NCBI GenBank assembly: GCA_943846745.1
Contig: OX044360.1
Span: forward strand, 1,364,001 to 1,428,000
Direction of reading: 5' to 3'
Length of the DNA stretch: 64,000 bases
Source of the DNA: Opacimonas sp002292215
GTDB taxonomy: Bacteria; Pseudomonadota; Gammaproteobacteria; Enterobacterales; Alteromonadaceae
Positions 9,827 through 19,982 of this stretch are shown here, piece by piece. Numbering within the stretch: position 1 is the first letter of the stretch; every line of letters begins with the position of its first letter. The notes beneath the pieces were generated by a model. The model had not been told where the DNA came from. It made no database searches and was given only the letters and a program-made list of their open reading frames with translations. The translations under genes were made by a program, and so were the position numbers.

Positions 9827-11563
9827 ATGAGAATGCCAACTGAATCTCAACAACAAATTATCGATAAAGCGATTCATGCCACTATGGCGCGGTTTACTGC
9901 CGGACTCTCACCCAGTGCATTAATGGTTGCTTATGCCGATTGGGCCCAGCATTTATTCTCATCGCCAGGCAAACAAGCCTTATTAGTCGAAAAAGCGGCA
10001 CGCAAAGCAGCACGTCTCTATGGTTATGTTGGAGCATGTAGCGGGACAGAAGAGGCCTCATCTCCTTGTATTGAGCCATTACCATTTGATCACCGCTTTG
10101 AGGACCCCACATGGCAGAAATGGCCATATAACATTATGTATCAATCATTTTTGTTAAAGCAACAATGGTGGTCAAATGCGACTACCGATGTGCGTGGCGT
10201 TACTCCGCAACACGAAAAAGCCATGGAGTTTTCGACCCGCCAAATCATGGATATGTTTTCACCCTCCAATTATTTACTGACTAATCCTGAATTAATGAAT
10301 CAAACGGTGAGCGAAAATGGACAAAATTTGGTGCGGGGTTGGCATAACTTGTTGGATGATTGGCAAAGGACTACTGGCGGAAAGCCTCCGCCGGGCACTG
10401 AAGCTTTTATCACTGGCGAAAATGTCGCAATCACGCCTGGTAAAGTTGTTTATCGCAATCACTTAATTGAGATGATCCAATATTCGCCAGTTACAGAAAC
10501 GGTTCATCCAGAACCTATTTTAATCGTGCCTGCGTGGATCATGAAATACTACATTTTGGATTTATCACCGCATAATTCATTGGTGAAATATTTGACCGAA
10601 CAAGGGTTTACCGTCTTCATGGTATCTTGGAAAAACCCCGATGCTGATGATCGTGATTTAGACATGGCTGATTATCGTGAATTAGGGATCATGCGCTCGA
10701 TTAATACGATTAACACGATCGTCGGCAAACACCCGATTCATGCCATTGGTTATTGTTTAGGAGGCACATTGCTCTCCATTGCTGCAGCAACCATGGCGCA
10801 GCAGCGTGATAATCGACTCGCTTCGATGACCTTATTAGCGGCACAAATAGACTTTACCGAAGCAGGTGAACTGATGCTGTTTATCAATGAAAGCCAAGTC
10901 ACATTTTTAGAAGACATGATGTGGGAACAGGGTTATTTAGATTCTAAGCAAATGTCCGGTGCTTTTCAATTATTGCGCTCCAACGATTTAATTTGGTCGC
11001 GTATGGTACATGACTATTTAATGGGGCATCGGAGCGAAATCAACGACTTAATGGCGTGGAATTCTGACGCGACGAGGATGCCATACAAAATGCATTCACA
11101 TTATCTACGCCAATTATTTCTTAATAATGATTTAGCAGAGGGGAATTATTTAGTGGATGGCAAACCCATTTTCATGTCAGACATTCGCATTCCCGCTTTT
11201 GTTGTCGGTACTCAACAAGACCACGTCGCCCCCTGGCGTTCGGTCTATAAATTTCATTTACTCAGTGATACTGATGTCACTTTTGTATTAACCAGTGGTG
11301 GTCATAATGCCGGTATTGTCAGCGAACCAGGTCATCCGCGACGTCATTATCAAATATCCACAACTACTAAAGATGCTAATTATACCGATACGGATACTTG
11401 GATCATTAAAAATCCAGATCATGAAGGTTCTTGGTGGCCTGAGCTTGTCGATTGGTTAACCCAACTCAGCAGTCCTAAAACCACGCCACCGTCGATGGGC
11501 GCACCGGATAAAAACCTACCAGTGATATGTGATGCCCCAGGCACTTACGTACTGGTTAAATAA
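9827..11563 (+). CDS. phaC: polyhydroxyalkanoate synthase, class I-like
   Basis: Polymerises (R)-3-hydroxyacyl-CoA into PHA granules. The 578-aa protein has the PhaC N-terminal domain followed by an alpha/beta hydrolase fold. The lipase-like box is GYCLGG with the nucleophilic Cys (near 10750-10770), the catalytic Asp is in GTQQDHVAPW, and the His is in SGGHNAGIV. AAGGA precedes the first ATG closely; an ATG at 9833 has better spacing and would drop two residues. No phaA, phaB, phaR or phasin gene is adjacent. It heads a plus-strand run with fabI, the MaoC-Pta fusion and ackA, which suggests use in redox and energy balance as well as storage. Confidence 0.95.
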   Translation: MRMPTESQQQIIDKAIHATMARFTAGLSPSALMVAYADWAQHLFSSPGKQALLVEKAARKAARLYGYVGACSGTEEASSPCIEPLPFDHRFEDPTWQKWPYNIMYQSFLLKQQWWSNATTDVRGVTPQHEKAMEFSTRQIMDMFSPSNYLLTNPELMNQTVSENGQNLVRGWHNLLDDWQRTTGGKPPPGTEAFITGENVAITPGKVVYRNHLIEMIQYSPVTETVHPEPILIVPAWIMKYYILDLSPHNSLVKYLTEQGFTVFMVSWKNPDADDRDLDMADYRELGIMRSINTINTIVGKHPIHAIGYCLGGTLLSIAAATMAQQRDNRLASMTLLAAQIDFTEAGELMLFINESQVTFLEDMMWEQGYLDSKQMSGAFQLLRSNDLIWSRMVHDYLMGHRSEINDLMAWNSDATRMPYKMHSHYLRQLFLNNDLAEGNYLVDGKPIFMSDIRIPAFVVGTQQDHVAPWRSVYKFHLLSDTDVTFVLTSGGHNAGIVSEPGHPRRHYQISTTTKDANYTDTDTWIIKNPDHEGSWWPELVDWLTQLSSPKTTPPSMGAPDKNLPVICDAPGTYVLVK

Positions 11564-11574
11564 GGAGCAACAAT

Positions 11575-12351
11575 ATGCAAGCACTCAGCAATTTGTTACA
11601 AGGAAAGCGTGGATTAGTGGTGGGAATTGCTAATAACAAATCAATTGCAGCCGGCTGTGCTGAGGCATTCGCTAATGCTGGTGCAGAGCTCATTGTGACC
11701 TATCTCAATGAGCTTACCAAGCCCTTTGTTAAACCTGTTGCAACCAAAGTGAATGCCACTGCGTTATTGCCCTTAGATGTCCAAATCGATAACCAACTCG
11801 AAGCGGTTTTTGCCCATATTGCCGATACTTGGGGCAATCTCGATTTTGTGCTGCATTCGATTGCGTATTGTCCCCAAGAAGATTTGCATGGTCGCGTGAC
11901 CGACTGCTCGCGGGATGGATTTGCCCAAGCGATGGATATTTCCTGTCACTCGTTTATTCGTATGGCGAAACTTGCTGAACCATTAATGCCTAATGGTGGC
12001 TGCTTATTAACGGTCAGTTATTACGGAGCCGAAAAAGTGGTTGAACATTACAACATAATGGGTCCGGTGAAAGCAGCCTTAGAATCTTCAATGAAATACT
12101 TAGCAGCGGAGCTGGGGCCAGTCGGCATTCGCGTTAATGCTCTGTCTCCGGGTCCATTAGAAACTCGGGCTGCATCTGGGATCGCCTTTTTTGATGAGTT
12201 AATTAACAAAGCTCGTGCAGAAGCACCAAAGCGCCAATTAGTCACAATTGAAGATGTAGGCAATGTGGCCGTTGGGTTAGTCAGTGATGCCTCGAAAAGT
12301 GTGACTGGCAATATTACCTATGTCGATGCTGGCTTTCATATTATGAGTTGA
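11575..12351 (+). CDS. FabI-like enoyl reductase
   Basis: Short-chain dehydrogenase of the FabI type (NAD(P)H-dependent enoyl-ACP/CoA reductase), 258 aa. Visible features are the modified nucleotide-binding loop VVGIANNKSIAAGCA, HSIAY, and the Tyr-x6-Lys pair in YNIMGPVKAAL typical of FabI. It starts 11 bp after phaC with a good AAGGAG. It is probably not the housekeeping FabI: its neighbours handle acyl-CoA and acyl-phosphate, so a role in reducing short enoyl-CoA is plausible but inferred. Confidence 0.88.
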   Translation: MQALSNLLQGKRGLVVGIANNKSIAAGCAEAFANAGAELIVTYLNELTKPFVKPVATKVNATALLPLDVQIDNQLEAVFAHIADTWGNLDFVLHSIAYCPQEDLHGRVTDCSRDGFAQAMDISCHSFIRMAKLAEPLMPNGGCLLTVSYYGAEKVVEHYNIMGPVKAALESSMKYLAAELGPVGIRVNALSPGPLETRAASGIAFFDELINKARAEAPKRQLVTIEDVGNVAVGLVSDASKSVTGNITYVDAGFHIMS

Positions 12352-12425
12352 GCGCAAATAAACAGCGTCTTAGAAAAACTACATAATTTACAACATGACC
12401 TGCTATTGATAACTGGAAGACACAC

Positions 12426-13820
12426 ATGGAATACATTGAAAACAAAACATTTGCAGAGATTGCGGTAGGCGATAGCGCAGAACTCGTGCGAGTGTTACAG
12501 CCCAAAGACATCGAATTATTTGCCGTCATGTCTGGCGATATCAATCCTGCCCATGTTGATTTGGAATATGCACAATCTGATATTTTTCATAAAGTAATCG
12601 CCCATGGGATGTGGGGTGGTGCGTTAATATCAGCAGTACTCGGCACCCAACTACCCGGTCCTGGAACGATTTATCTTCATCAGTCACTGGATTTTATCCG
12701 CCCTGTAGGTATTGGCGATAAGGTGATTGTCAAAGTAACCGTCAGCGAAAAATTTCCTGAAAAAAACCAACTCATATTAGCCTGTGAATGTATCAACCAA
12801 GATGGCGAGTTGATAATTAAAGGCGAAGCAAAAGTCATCGCACCTACGGAAAAAGTGCGTCGTCCACGCGTTATTATGCCGGAAGTCCACTTGCATGAAA
12901 CCGGTGCGCATTATCGCAAGTTATTAGCTGCGACTCATGATATTGCCCCCATCCGCGTGGCTGTCGTGCATCCTTGTGATGATTTGTCTTTAAGTGGTGC
13001 GCTGGAAGCACAGCGTCAAGGCGTGATTATTCCGATTTTAATCGGTCCAAAAGCGAAAATCATGAGTGTCGCTCAAACGTTAGATTGCAATTTATCTAAT
13101 ATCGAAATTATTGATGTTGCGCACAGTCACGCCGCCGCGGAACGAGCGGTTGTGGAAGTCCGCAAACATCATGTCGATGCGATAATGAAAGGTAAACTGC
13201 ATACCGATGAACTCATGGATGCCATCGTTGATAGCCAAAAAGGCTTACGTACTGAGCGCCGCATGAGCCATATTTTTGCGCTAGATGTCCCGACCTACCA
13301 TAAGCCATTATTTATTACTGATGCGGCTATCAATATTGCGCCAAACTTGGCAATCAAAGCGGATATAGTGCAAAACGCTATTAACCTTTTGCATGCACTT
13401 GATACCCCTAAACCTAAAGTTGCGATTTTATCAGCGGTCGAAACAGTCAATGTGAATATTGCCTCTACTGTTGATGCCGCAGGTTTGTGTAAAATGGCGG
13501 ACCGTAAACAAATTACAGGCGGAATATTAGATGGCCCCCTAGCATTTGATACTGCTATATCAAAATCTGCCGCCTTGACCAAAGAACTCATTTCAGACGT
13601 TGCTGGGGATGCGGATATCTTAGTCGCACCGGATCTCGAAGCAGGCAATATGATTGCCAAACAACTAATCTATTTAGCCGGAGCAGAATCAGCAGGGATA
13701 GTGCTTGGCGCTTCTGTGCCTATCATATTAACCAGTCGCGCAGATGGTAAATTATCCCGGTTGGCGTCTTGTGTCCTGGCCCAATTATATGTAACACATG
13801 TGCGGAAAACTATTGTATGA
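12426..13820 (+). CDS. bifunctional MaoC-type enoyl-CoA hydratase / phosphate acyltransferase
   Basis: Fusion of a MaoC-like (R)-specific enoyl-CoA hydratase domain (residues about 1-145, with hydratase motif SGDINPAHVD and AHGMWGG) to a PTA/PTB phosphotransacylase domain (about 155-464, with MKGKLHTDELMDA, ILDGPLAFD and the PDLEAGNM block). It can link hydroxyacyl/enoyl-CoA interconversion to acyl-phosphate formation. GGAAGA lies just before the ATG. Its stop overlaps the ackA start in an ATGA junction. The transacylase could be acetyl- or butyryl-specific; the sequence read here does not decide. Confidence 0.93.
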   Translation: MEYIENKTFAEIAVGDSAELVRVLQPKDIELFAVMSGDINPAHVDLEYAQSDIFHKVIAHGMWGGALISAVLGTQLPGPGTIYLHQSLDFIRPVGIGDKVIVKVTVSEKFPEKNQLILACECINQDGELIIKGEAKVIAPTEKVRRPRVIMPEVHLHETGAHYRKLLAATHDIAPIRVAVVHPCDDLSLSGALEAQRQGVIIPILIGPKAKIMSVAQTLDCNLSNIEIIDVAHSHAAAERAVVEVRKHHVDAIMKGKLHTDELMDAIVDSQKGLRTERRMSHIFALDVPTYHKPLFITDAAINIAPNLAIKADIVQNAINLLHALDTPKPKVAILSAVETVNVNIASTVDAAGLCKMADRKQITGGILDGPLAFDTAISKSAALTKELISDVAGDADILVAPDLEAGNMIAKQLIYLAGAESAGIVLGASVPIILTSRADGKLSRLASCVLAQLYVTHVRKTIV

Positions 13821-15043
13821 AAGACGCAGTCCTCGTCATCAACTCAGGCTCATCCAGCATCAAATTTGGGGTGTATGCGTTGAGTGCGGCTAAACCCTTG
13901 ATGCTGTTACGGGGAAAAATCACGCTAATACCTAGGCAACCTGTGTTAACGCTATATGATGAAGCAACGGACAGTTGGCAAGCCGACTCGTCCATTACAT
14001 TCACTGATAATGCATCTCAGCAAGCAGATCACGCTACCATTTTACCCCAACTGATCACTTGGTTAACTGATACTCAGCATGGCTATCGCATCGCCGCGGT
14101 CGGTCATCGCGTAGTGCATGGTGGACAGCATCTTACACAACCCGTTAGGCTCACCCCTGCAATCATGCTGGAATTATCTACTTTGGTATCCCTAGCTCCG
14201 TTACATCAACCACATAACCTCAAAGCCATTGACGTCATTAGCCAATGGAATGAGCACATTCCTCAAATTGCCTGCTTTGATACAAGTTTTCATTCGACTC
14301 AGCCTGAAATCGCCAGGTGGTTTGGCTTACCTCGACACTTAACAGAACAAGGGATTCTACGCTATGGTTTTCATGGTCTGTCCTATGAATATATCGCTGC
14401 TAATTTGCCGCATTATTTGGGTGAGCGCGCTAAGGGCAGGATCATCGTGGCTCATTTGGGTAATGGTGCCAGTATGTGCGCATTAAAAAGCCGTCGCAGT
14501 GTCGCTACCAGTATGGGATTTACCGCACTCGATGGGTTAATCATGGGGCAACGCTGCGGCGCATTGGATGCGGGCGTCGTGTTACATTTATTGCAACAGC
14601 ATCATCTCAGCCCCGCGGCAATCGAACATATGCTATACAATGAATCAGGCCTAAAAGGCGTATCCGGTATTAGTAATAATATGCAAGTGCTTACTACAAG
14701 CACTCACCCTCACGCGCAGCAAGCCATCGACTTATTTTGTTATCGTGCAGCGCGTGAACTGTCTTCTTTAGTTTGTGCTATTGATGGCATCGATGCCATC
14801 GTGTTTACTGCCGGTATTGGTGAACATTCGGCACTGGTCCGCGAACGTATTTGTGGGCACCTTGGTTGGCTCGGAGTGGCACTAGATCCTATTGCCAACC
14901 AGCACCATCATTCAGTCATTAGCCCAGTAAAATTCCCCATAACCACACTTGTCATCCCCACCGATGAAGAAAGTGTTATTGCTCAATCAACCCTTGCATT
15001 AATGTATGACTCGACAGATTCAAAGGAAATCCATCATGCCTAA
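13817..15043 (+). CDS. ackA: acetate kinase (acyl-phosphate kinase)
   Basis: Makes ATP from acetyl-phosphate (or another short acyl-phosphate) and ADP. The start at 13817 is set by the ATGA overlap with the Pta fusion and gives MKDAVLVINSGSSSIKFGVY, the family N-terminus. Also visible are GHRVVHGG, the catalytic Asp in CFDTSFH, RYGFHGLSYEY, VAHLGNGASMCA and FTAGIGEHS. The length is 408 aa. With the upstream domain it forms a complete acyl-CoA to acyl-P to acid plus ATP step, useful when respiration is limited. Confidence 0.96.
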   Translation: MKDAVLVINSGSSSIKFGVYALSAAKPLMLLRGKITLIPRQPVLTLYDEATDSWQADSSITFTDNASQQADHATILPQLITWLTDTQHGYRIAAVGHRVVHGGQHLTQPVRLTPAIMLELSTLVSLAPLHQPHNLKAIDVISQWNEHIPQIACFDTSFHSTQPEIARWFGLPRHLTEQGILRYGFHGLSYEYIAANLPHYLGERAKGRIIVAHLGNGASMCALKSRRSVATSMGFTALDGLIMGQRCGALDAGVVLHLLQQHHLSPAAIEHMLYNESGLKGVSGISNNMQVLTTSTHPHAQQAIDLFCYRAARELSSLVCAIDGIDAIVFTAGIGEHSALVRERICGHLGWLGVALDPIANQHHHSVISPVKFPITTLVIPTDEESVIAQSTLALMYDSTDSKEIHHA

Positions 15044-16106
15044 ACCTCCCTTTAAATTAGTGGCTATCATCATTATTATTGGCGTCATTGCAGTATTTAG
15101 TTGGCAGAGTTGGCAGCAAAACCATGACCAAATTCCCAGTGATTTTGCCTCAGGTAATGGTCGTATTGAAGCCGACCAAGTCGATGTGACCACTAAATAT
15201 GCCGGTCGCGTCAAACAGCTTTTCGTCCAAGAGGGGGATTTAGTCAGCGTCGGTCAGATATTGGCAACGATGGATACCATCCTACTAGACGCGGAGTTGG
15301 CGCAAGCGCAAGCCCAATTAGCGCAAACACACGCATCGGTTATTGAAGGTGAAGCAGTGGTAAAACAACGAGAAAGCGAGCTCAAACTCGCTCGCTTAGA
15401 ATATGAACGAGTACTCCTATTAGCCCAAACAGGATCGATATCACAAAGTAGCGCAGACCAAAAACAGACAGTCTTTGCGACTGCAAATGCTGCACTCGCT
15501 GCCGCAAAAGCCCACACCAATACATTAAGGCAATCAGTCAATGCAGCGAAAGCGGCCGTGACTCGGATCCAAACACAAATCGATGATTCTACCTTAACGG
15601 CGCCAGTAATGGGGCGGGTACTCTATCGTTTAGCCCAACCTAGTGAAGTATTTCCAAGTGGAGGTAAAGTGCTGACGTTGATTAATTTAGGTGAAATATA
15701 CATGGAGGTATTTTTACCATCGGCACAGGCTTATCTCACTCCTATTGGCAGCGAGGCACGCATTAAACTCGACATGCTCGATTTTGCAGTCCCTGCGAAA
15801 GTGAGTTTTGTGTCACCGATTTCACAGTTCACACCCAAACAAGTAGAAACACACGATGAGCGCGATAAGCTCATGTTTAGAGTCAAAGTTAGAGTGCCTC
15901 ATGAACTGGTACTCAGCCATATTAATCAAGTAAAAACAGGCGTTCGTGGCGTTGCCTATATCCGTTTAATGCCACAACAAGGTTTACCTCCCTCCCCTTG
16001 GCCTGATTTTTTAACGCAATTACCACCGCAGCCCGCTCCAGAGTTAGCGCCGGAGCTAACTCCTGAATTAACGTCCAAGTCAACGCTTAAGGTGCAGGAG
16101 CGTTAA
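15036..16106 (+). CDS. HlyD-family membrane fusion protein (YhiI-like)
   Basis: Periplasmic adaptor anchored by one N-terminal membrane helix (about residues 8-25). A biotinyl-lipoyl-like hairpin, a coiled-coil region rich in Ala/Gln (about 85-185) and a beta-barrel follow. The start at 15036 has AAGGAAA upstream and overlaps ackA by 8 nt. The C-terminus carries a low-complexity Pro/Glu/Leu repeat (APELAPELTPELT), which is unusual for the family. The order HlyD - dual ABC ATPase/permease - permease is that of the E. coli yhiI-rbbA-yhhJ group. Confidence 0.92.
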   Translation: MPKPPFKLVAIIIIIGVIAVFSWQSWQQNHDQIPSDFASGNGRIEADQVDVTTKYAGRVKQLFVQEGDLVSVGQILATMDTILLDAELAQAQAQLAQTHASVIEGEAVVKQRESELKLARLEYERVLLLAQTGSISQSSADQKQTVFATANAALAAAKAHTNTLRQSVNAAKAAVTRIQTQIDDSTLTAPVMGRVLYRLAQPSEVFPSGGKVLTLINLGEIYMEVFLPSAQAYLTPIGSEARIKLDMLDFAVPAKVSFVSPISQFTPKQVETHDERDKLMFRVKVRVPHELVLSHINQVKTGVRGVAYIRLMPQQGLPPSPWPDFLTQLPPQPAPELAPELTPELTSKSTLKVQER

Positions 16107-16108
16107 AC

Positions 16109-18841
16109 GTGTCAGCATTAAATACCAATGTGGTGAGCGCACAACACATCACCCATACATACAAAAAAAAGGTTGCGTTAAATGCTATCAGTGTATCGAT
16201 CCCTGCAGGGAAAATGGTGGGATTGATCGGACCTGATGGTGTAGGAAAGTCGACATTAATGGCGTTGATCTCTGGTGCGAGAAAACTTCAGCAAGGTTCG
16301 CTGCAGGTACTTGGCGGCGATATTGATAACACTGATGAACGCGCAGTAATAGGACCACGAATTGCATACATGCCACAAGGACTCGGCAAAAATTTATATG
16401 CCGAATTGAGCGTACAAGAAAATTTAGACTTTTTTGGTAAGCTATTCAATCAAACCGATGCTGAACGTGCAACACGCATTGCAACGTTAACCCGAGCCAC
16501 CGGCTTACACGCATTTGTGCACCGCCCCGTTGGTAAATTATCCGGCGGCATGAAACAAAAACTGGGACTATGCTGTGCCTTGATCCATGATCCTGATTTA
16601 TTATTGCTCGATGAACCTACAACGGGAGTCGATCCTTTATCGCGCCAACAATTTTGGGCATTGATTAATTCCATCCGCCAAGTCCGGCCAAAAATGAGTG
16701 TATTAGTGTCTACGGCATATATGGATGAAGCAGAACAATTTGATTATTTAATTGCAATGGATGCAGGTAAAATTCTTAATCAAGGCTCCCCACTATCAAT
16801 GAAAGCAATAACGGATTCGCCTGATTTAGAAACGGCATTTTTACGCTTATTACCAGCAGAGAAACGTGCCAATCATAGCGAATTAGTGATCCCTCCACTC
16901 AAATCGACAAGTGTTGAACCCGCTATCGTGGCTGAGGATCTGACCAAGAAATTTGGCGATTTTACCGCCGTAAACCAAGTCAGTTTTGAAATTCAACAAG
17001 GCGAGATATTTGGCTTTTTAGGTTCTAATGGTTGTGGCAAAACCACCACAATGAAAATGTTGACAGGCTTATTACCCCTAACCAGTGGCAGGGCGTATTT
17101 ATTTGGTAAAGAAGTCGATGCTGATGATATTAATATACGTCGCCGCGTTGGTTTTATGTCTCAAGCGTTTTCGTTATACGGCGAACTGACCGTCGAACAA
17201 AATTTACTGTTACATGCTCGCTTGTATCATTTGACACCTGAGCACACTGCAGTACGTATCGCAGAATTAGTACAGCGCTTTGGCCTATCACCGTATCTCG
17301 ATAGCACGGCCTCCGCCCTACCTTTAGGTATGCGTCAACGATTATCCTTAGCGGTTGCCGTGTTGCATGAACCCGAAATGTTGATTTTGGATGAGCCAAC
17401 CTCCGGCGTCGATCCGGTTGCACGCGATGGATTTTGGGAATTATTAGTCTCGCTATCACGTCATGATAATGTCACGATTTTTATATCTACACATTTTATG
17501 AACGAGGCTATGCGCTGTGATCGTATTTCCTTGATGCATGCGGGTGAAGTATTAGTCTATGGTACACCACAACAACTCATCGACAACCAAGCCGCCTCAA
17601 CATTAGAAGAAGCGTTCATTGCGTATTTACAGCATACAGTGGCAATAGATAAATTATCGGTTCCAGTAGTAGCAGTTCCGCTCAGTCCTCCTGTTAAGAC
17701 GGCTCATTTTTCGCGATTTAGTATCCATCGCTTGTTCGCATATAGTTATCTAGAAACAATGCAAGTACTGCGTGATCCTATTCGCTTATCGTTTGCATTT
17801 ATTGGTAGTGCGTTGTTGTTAATGGTGGTGAGTTACGGTATTTCATTGGATGTTGAAGCATTGCGCTATGCAGCCTTAGATAATGATCAAACACCAGAAA
17901 GCCGCGCGTACTTAAATCAATTTACCGGCTCACGCTATTTTCTTAATCAACCGGAAGTAAGCAGTATCGGTGCATTAGAAACACAACTGCAAGCCAACCA
18001 GATCGCATTGGCGATAGAGATCCCTTCAGGCTTTGGTAAAACCCTCAAAAAAGGGCTTTCCCCATCCGTATCAATTTGGATTGATGGCTCCAATACTACT
18101 CGCTCAGGCACCATAGCTGGTTATGTTAATGGCGTACACGCTCAATATATTGCTCAGCTATATGCTAAATCAGGAATCGATCTAGCCTCAAAAGCAAACA
18201 TTACCATCGAATCTCGGTATCGGTTTAATCCTGCATTTGAATCCATTTATTCAATTGGCCCTAAAACACCGGCATTACTACTCTTGTTATTTCCTGCAAT
18301 CTTGATGGCAGTTAGCATTTCACGTGAAAAAGAAATCGGCACTATTACTAATTTTTATGTCACCCCCACGCATAAATTCGAATATTTATTAGGTAAGCAA
18401 TTGCCATATATCGTTATTGGATTATTGAATTTTTTAATTTTAACCTTAATGGTCATTGTGATTTTGCAAGTTCCGTTAAAAGGTAGTTTTGTTGGATTGT
18501 TCATTGGCGCGTTCTTTTATGTCTTTGCGTCGACGGGGTTTGGGTTATTGATCGCATCGATCACCCGTTCTCAAGTGGCATCCATTTTTGCTACGGCCAT
18601 CTTATGCATGCTGCCGACATTACAATTTTCAGGGATATTTCAACCCACCTCGACCTTAGAAGGAGCTGGCAAGGTGTTTGGTACACTGTGGCCGGCAACC
18701 TATTACATGCACTTGAGCGTCGCTGCGTTTACAAAGGGGCTGGTGTTTTGGGATCTCATTCCTGATATCTTGGTGCTCATGTTATTCGGCCCTATCTTTG
18801 TCAGTATTTCCGCTGTTATCCTCAAAAAACAAGAGGATTAA
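16109..18841 (+). CDS. RbbA-type ABC transporter: two ATPase domains fused to a permease
   Basis: The 910 aa match E. coli RbbA in length and layout. The first ABC domain (about 8-235) has GPDGVGKST, LSGGMKQKL and LLLDEPTTGVDP. The second (about 270-500) has GSNGCGKTT and LILDEPTSGVDP, but LPLGMRQRL in place of the usual LSGG signature. The C-terminal ABC-2 permease domain starts with a membrane helix near 565, then a periplasmic stretch and a cluster of membrane helices from about 725. GTG start with AGGAG 8 nt upstream. RbbA is known as a ribosome-associated ATPase; with the HlyD and YhhJ-like neighbours an export role is equally likely. The substrate is unknown. Confidence 0.93.
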   Translation: MSALNTNVVSAQHITHTYKKKVALNAISVSIPAGKMVGLIGPDGVGKSTLMALISGARKLQQGSLQVLGGDIDNTDERAVIGPRIAYMPQGLGKNLYAELSVQENLDFFGKLFNQTDAERATRIATLTRATGLHAFVHRPVGKLSGGMKQKLGLCCALIHDPDLLLLDEPTTGVDPLSRQQFWALINSIRQVRPKMSVLVSTAYMDEAEQFDYLIAMDAGKILNQGSPLSMKAITDSPDLETAFLRLLPAEKRANHSELVIPPLKSTSVEPAIVAEDLTKKFGDFTAVNQVSFEIQQGEIFGFLGSNGCGKTTTMKMLTGLLPLTSGRAYLFGKEVDADDINIRRRVGFMSQAFSLYGELTVEQNLLLHARLYHLTPEHTAVRIAELVQRFGLSPYLDSTASALPLGMRQRLSLAVAVLHEPEMLILDEPTSGVDPVARDGFWELLVSLSRHDNVTIFISTHFMNEAMRCDRISLMHAGEVLVYGTPQQLIDNQAASTLEEAFIAYLQHTVAIDKLSVPVVAVPLSPPVKTAHFSRFSIHRLFAYSYLETMQVLRDPIRLSFAFIGSALLLMVVSYGISLDVEALRYAALDNDQTPESRAYLNQFTGSRYFLNQPEVSSIGALETQLQANQIALAIEIPSGFGKTLKKGLSPSVSIWIDGSNTTRSGTIAGYVNGVHAQYIAQLYAKSGIDLASKANITIESRYRFNPAFESIYSIGPKTPALLLLLFPAILMAVSISREKEIGTITNFYVTPTHKFEYLLGKQLPYIVIGLLNFLILTLMVIVILQVPLKGSFVGLFIGAFFYVFASTGFGLLIASITRSQVASIFATAILCMLPTLQFSGIFQPTSTLEGAGKVFGTLWPATYYMHLSVAAFTKGLVFWDLIPDILVLMLFGPIFVSISAVILKKQED

Positions 18842-18844
18842 CTG

Positions 18845-19969
18845 ATGCATCAATGGCGCAATATAGCTTGGTTAGGCATTAAAGAGATCCGCAGTGTGCT
18901 GAGTGATTTTATGCTTGTCGTGTTAATCATTTATTCATTTAGTTTAGCTATTTACGCAGAATCAACTGCCAAAAGTGAAGCCGTCAATAACGCCTCTGTC
19001 GGGATTATTGATGAAGATCACTCCGCGTTATCGCGTGCCATCGTCAATGCGTTGTATCCGCCGTATTTTAAGCCGCCAATCATGCTCGAAGCTAACGCCG
19101 TGGATCAAGCTATGTTCGATGATAAGTATATGTTTGTGATTAGTATTCCTCCCAAATTTGAAGCATCGATTAGACAGGCTCGCCAGCCGACTATTCAAAT
19201 CGATATTGATGCAACGGCAGTAGCTCAAGCAAGTTTGGGCAATAACTACATTCAAAATATTATTAACCAAGAAGTGAGTTATTTTGCAGCTCGAGAAAAC
19301 ATTATATCTGCGGCACCAGTTAACTTAGTGCTGCATACAGCCTACAACCCGAATGGCATAGGTATGTGGTTTAATTCGATCAATGCAATAGTCAATCAAC
19401 TCACCATGTTGACGATTATTTTAACTGGCGCCGCATTATTACGAGAACGTGAGCACGGCACGATTGAACACTTATTAGTGATGCCCTTAAACACGTTTCA
19501 AATTGTAATGGCCAAAATCAGTGCTAACTCGCTCATCATCTTAACAGCGTTTGTATTGTCGTTATTTTTAACGATAGACAATGCACTTCATGTGCCCATA
19601 TTAGGCTCTAAAGGCCTATTGATCGCAGGTACAATCTTATATTTATTTTCAGTGGCGTCCATTGGTATTTTTTTGGGTACGATCGCGCAGTCAATGGCGC
19701 AATTTGCGTTATTAGTGTTAATGCTGATCATACCGATGATGATGCTTTCCGGGGGCATATCTCCCATCGAAAACCAACCAGATTTCATTCAACCTGTCAC
19801 GTGGTTATTACCCTCCAGGCATTATATGGCGTTTGCCCAAGCAGTTGTATTTAGAGGGGCTGAATTGGAATTGGTGTGGCAAGAAATGGTTATTATTGCT
19901 GGCTTAGGACTTGTGTTTTTTAGTAGTAGTGTGGCGTTGTTTAGACGGTCTTTGACGTTAAACGATTAA
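18845..19969 (+). CDS. ABC-2 type permease (YhhJ-like)
   Basis: Membrane subunit of the exporter, 374 aa, starting 3 nt after the RbbA-like gene. One N-terminal membrane helix (about 21-37), a large periplasmic domain, then five helices with the ABC-2 signature region (LREREHGTIEHLLVMP near residue 200) fit the YhhJ/YadH-type family. The last gene of the exporter unit; 137 bp follow before the cytochrome gene. Confidence 0.92.
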   Translation: MHQWRNIAWLGIKEIRSVLSDFMLVVLIIYSFSLAIYAESTAKSEAVNNASVGIIDEDHSALSRAIVNALYPPYFKPPIMLEANAVDQAMFDDKYMFVISIPPKFEASIRQARQPTIQIDIDATAVAQASLGNNYIQNIINQEVSYFAARENIISAAPVNLVLHTAYNPNGIGMWFNSINAIVNQLTMLTIILTGAALLREREHGTIEHLLVMPLNTFQIVMAKISANSLIILTAFVLSLFLTIDNALHVPILGSKGLLIAGTILYLFSVASIGIFLGTIAQSMAQFALLVLMLIIPMMMLSGGISPIENQPDFIQPVTWLLPSRHYMAFAQAVVFRGAELELVWQEMVIIAGLGLVFFSSSVALFRRSLTLND

Positions 19970-19982
19970 ATCGACACTTTCA

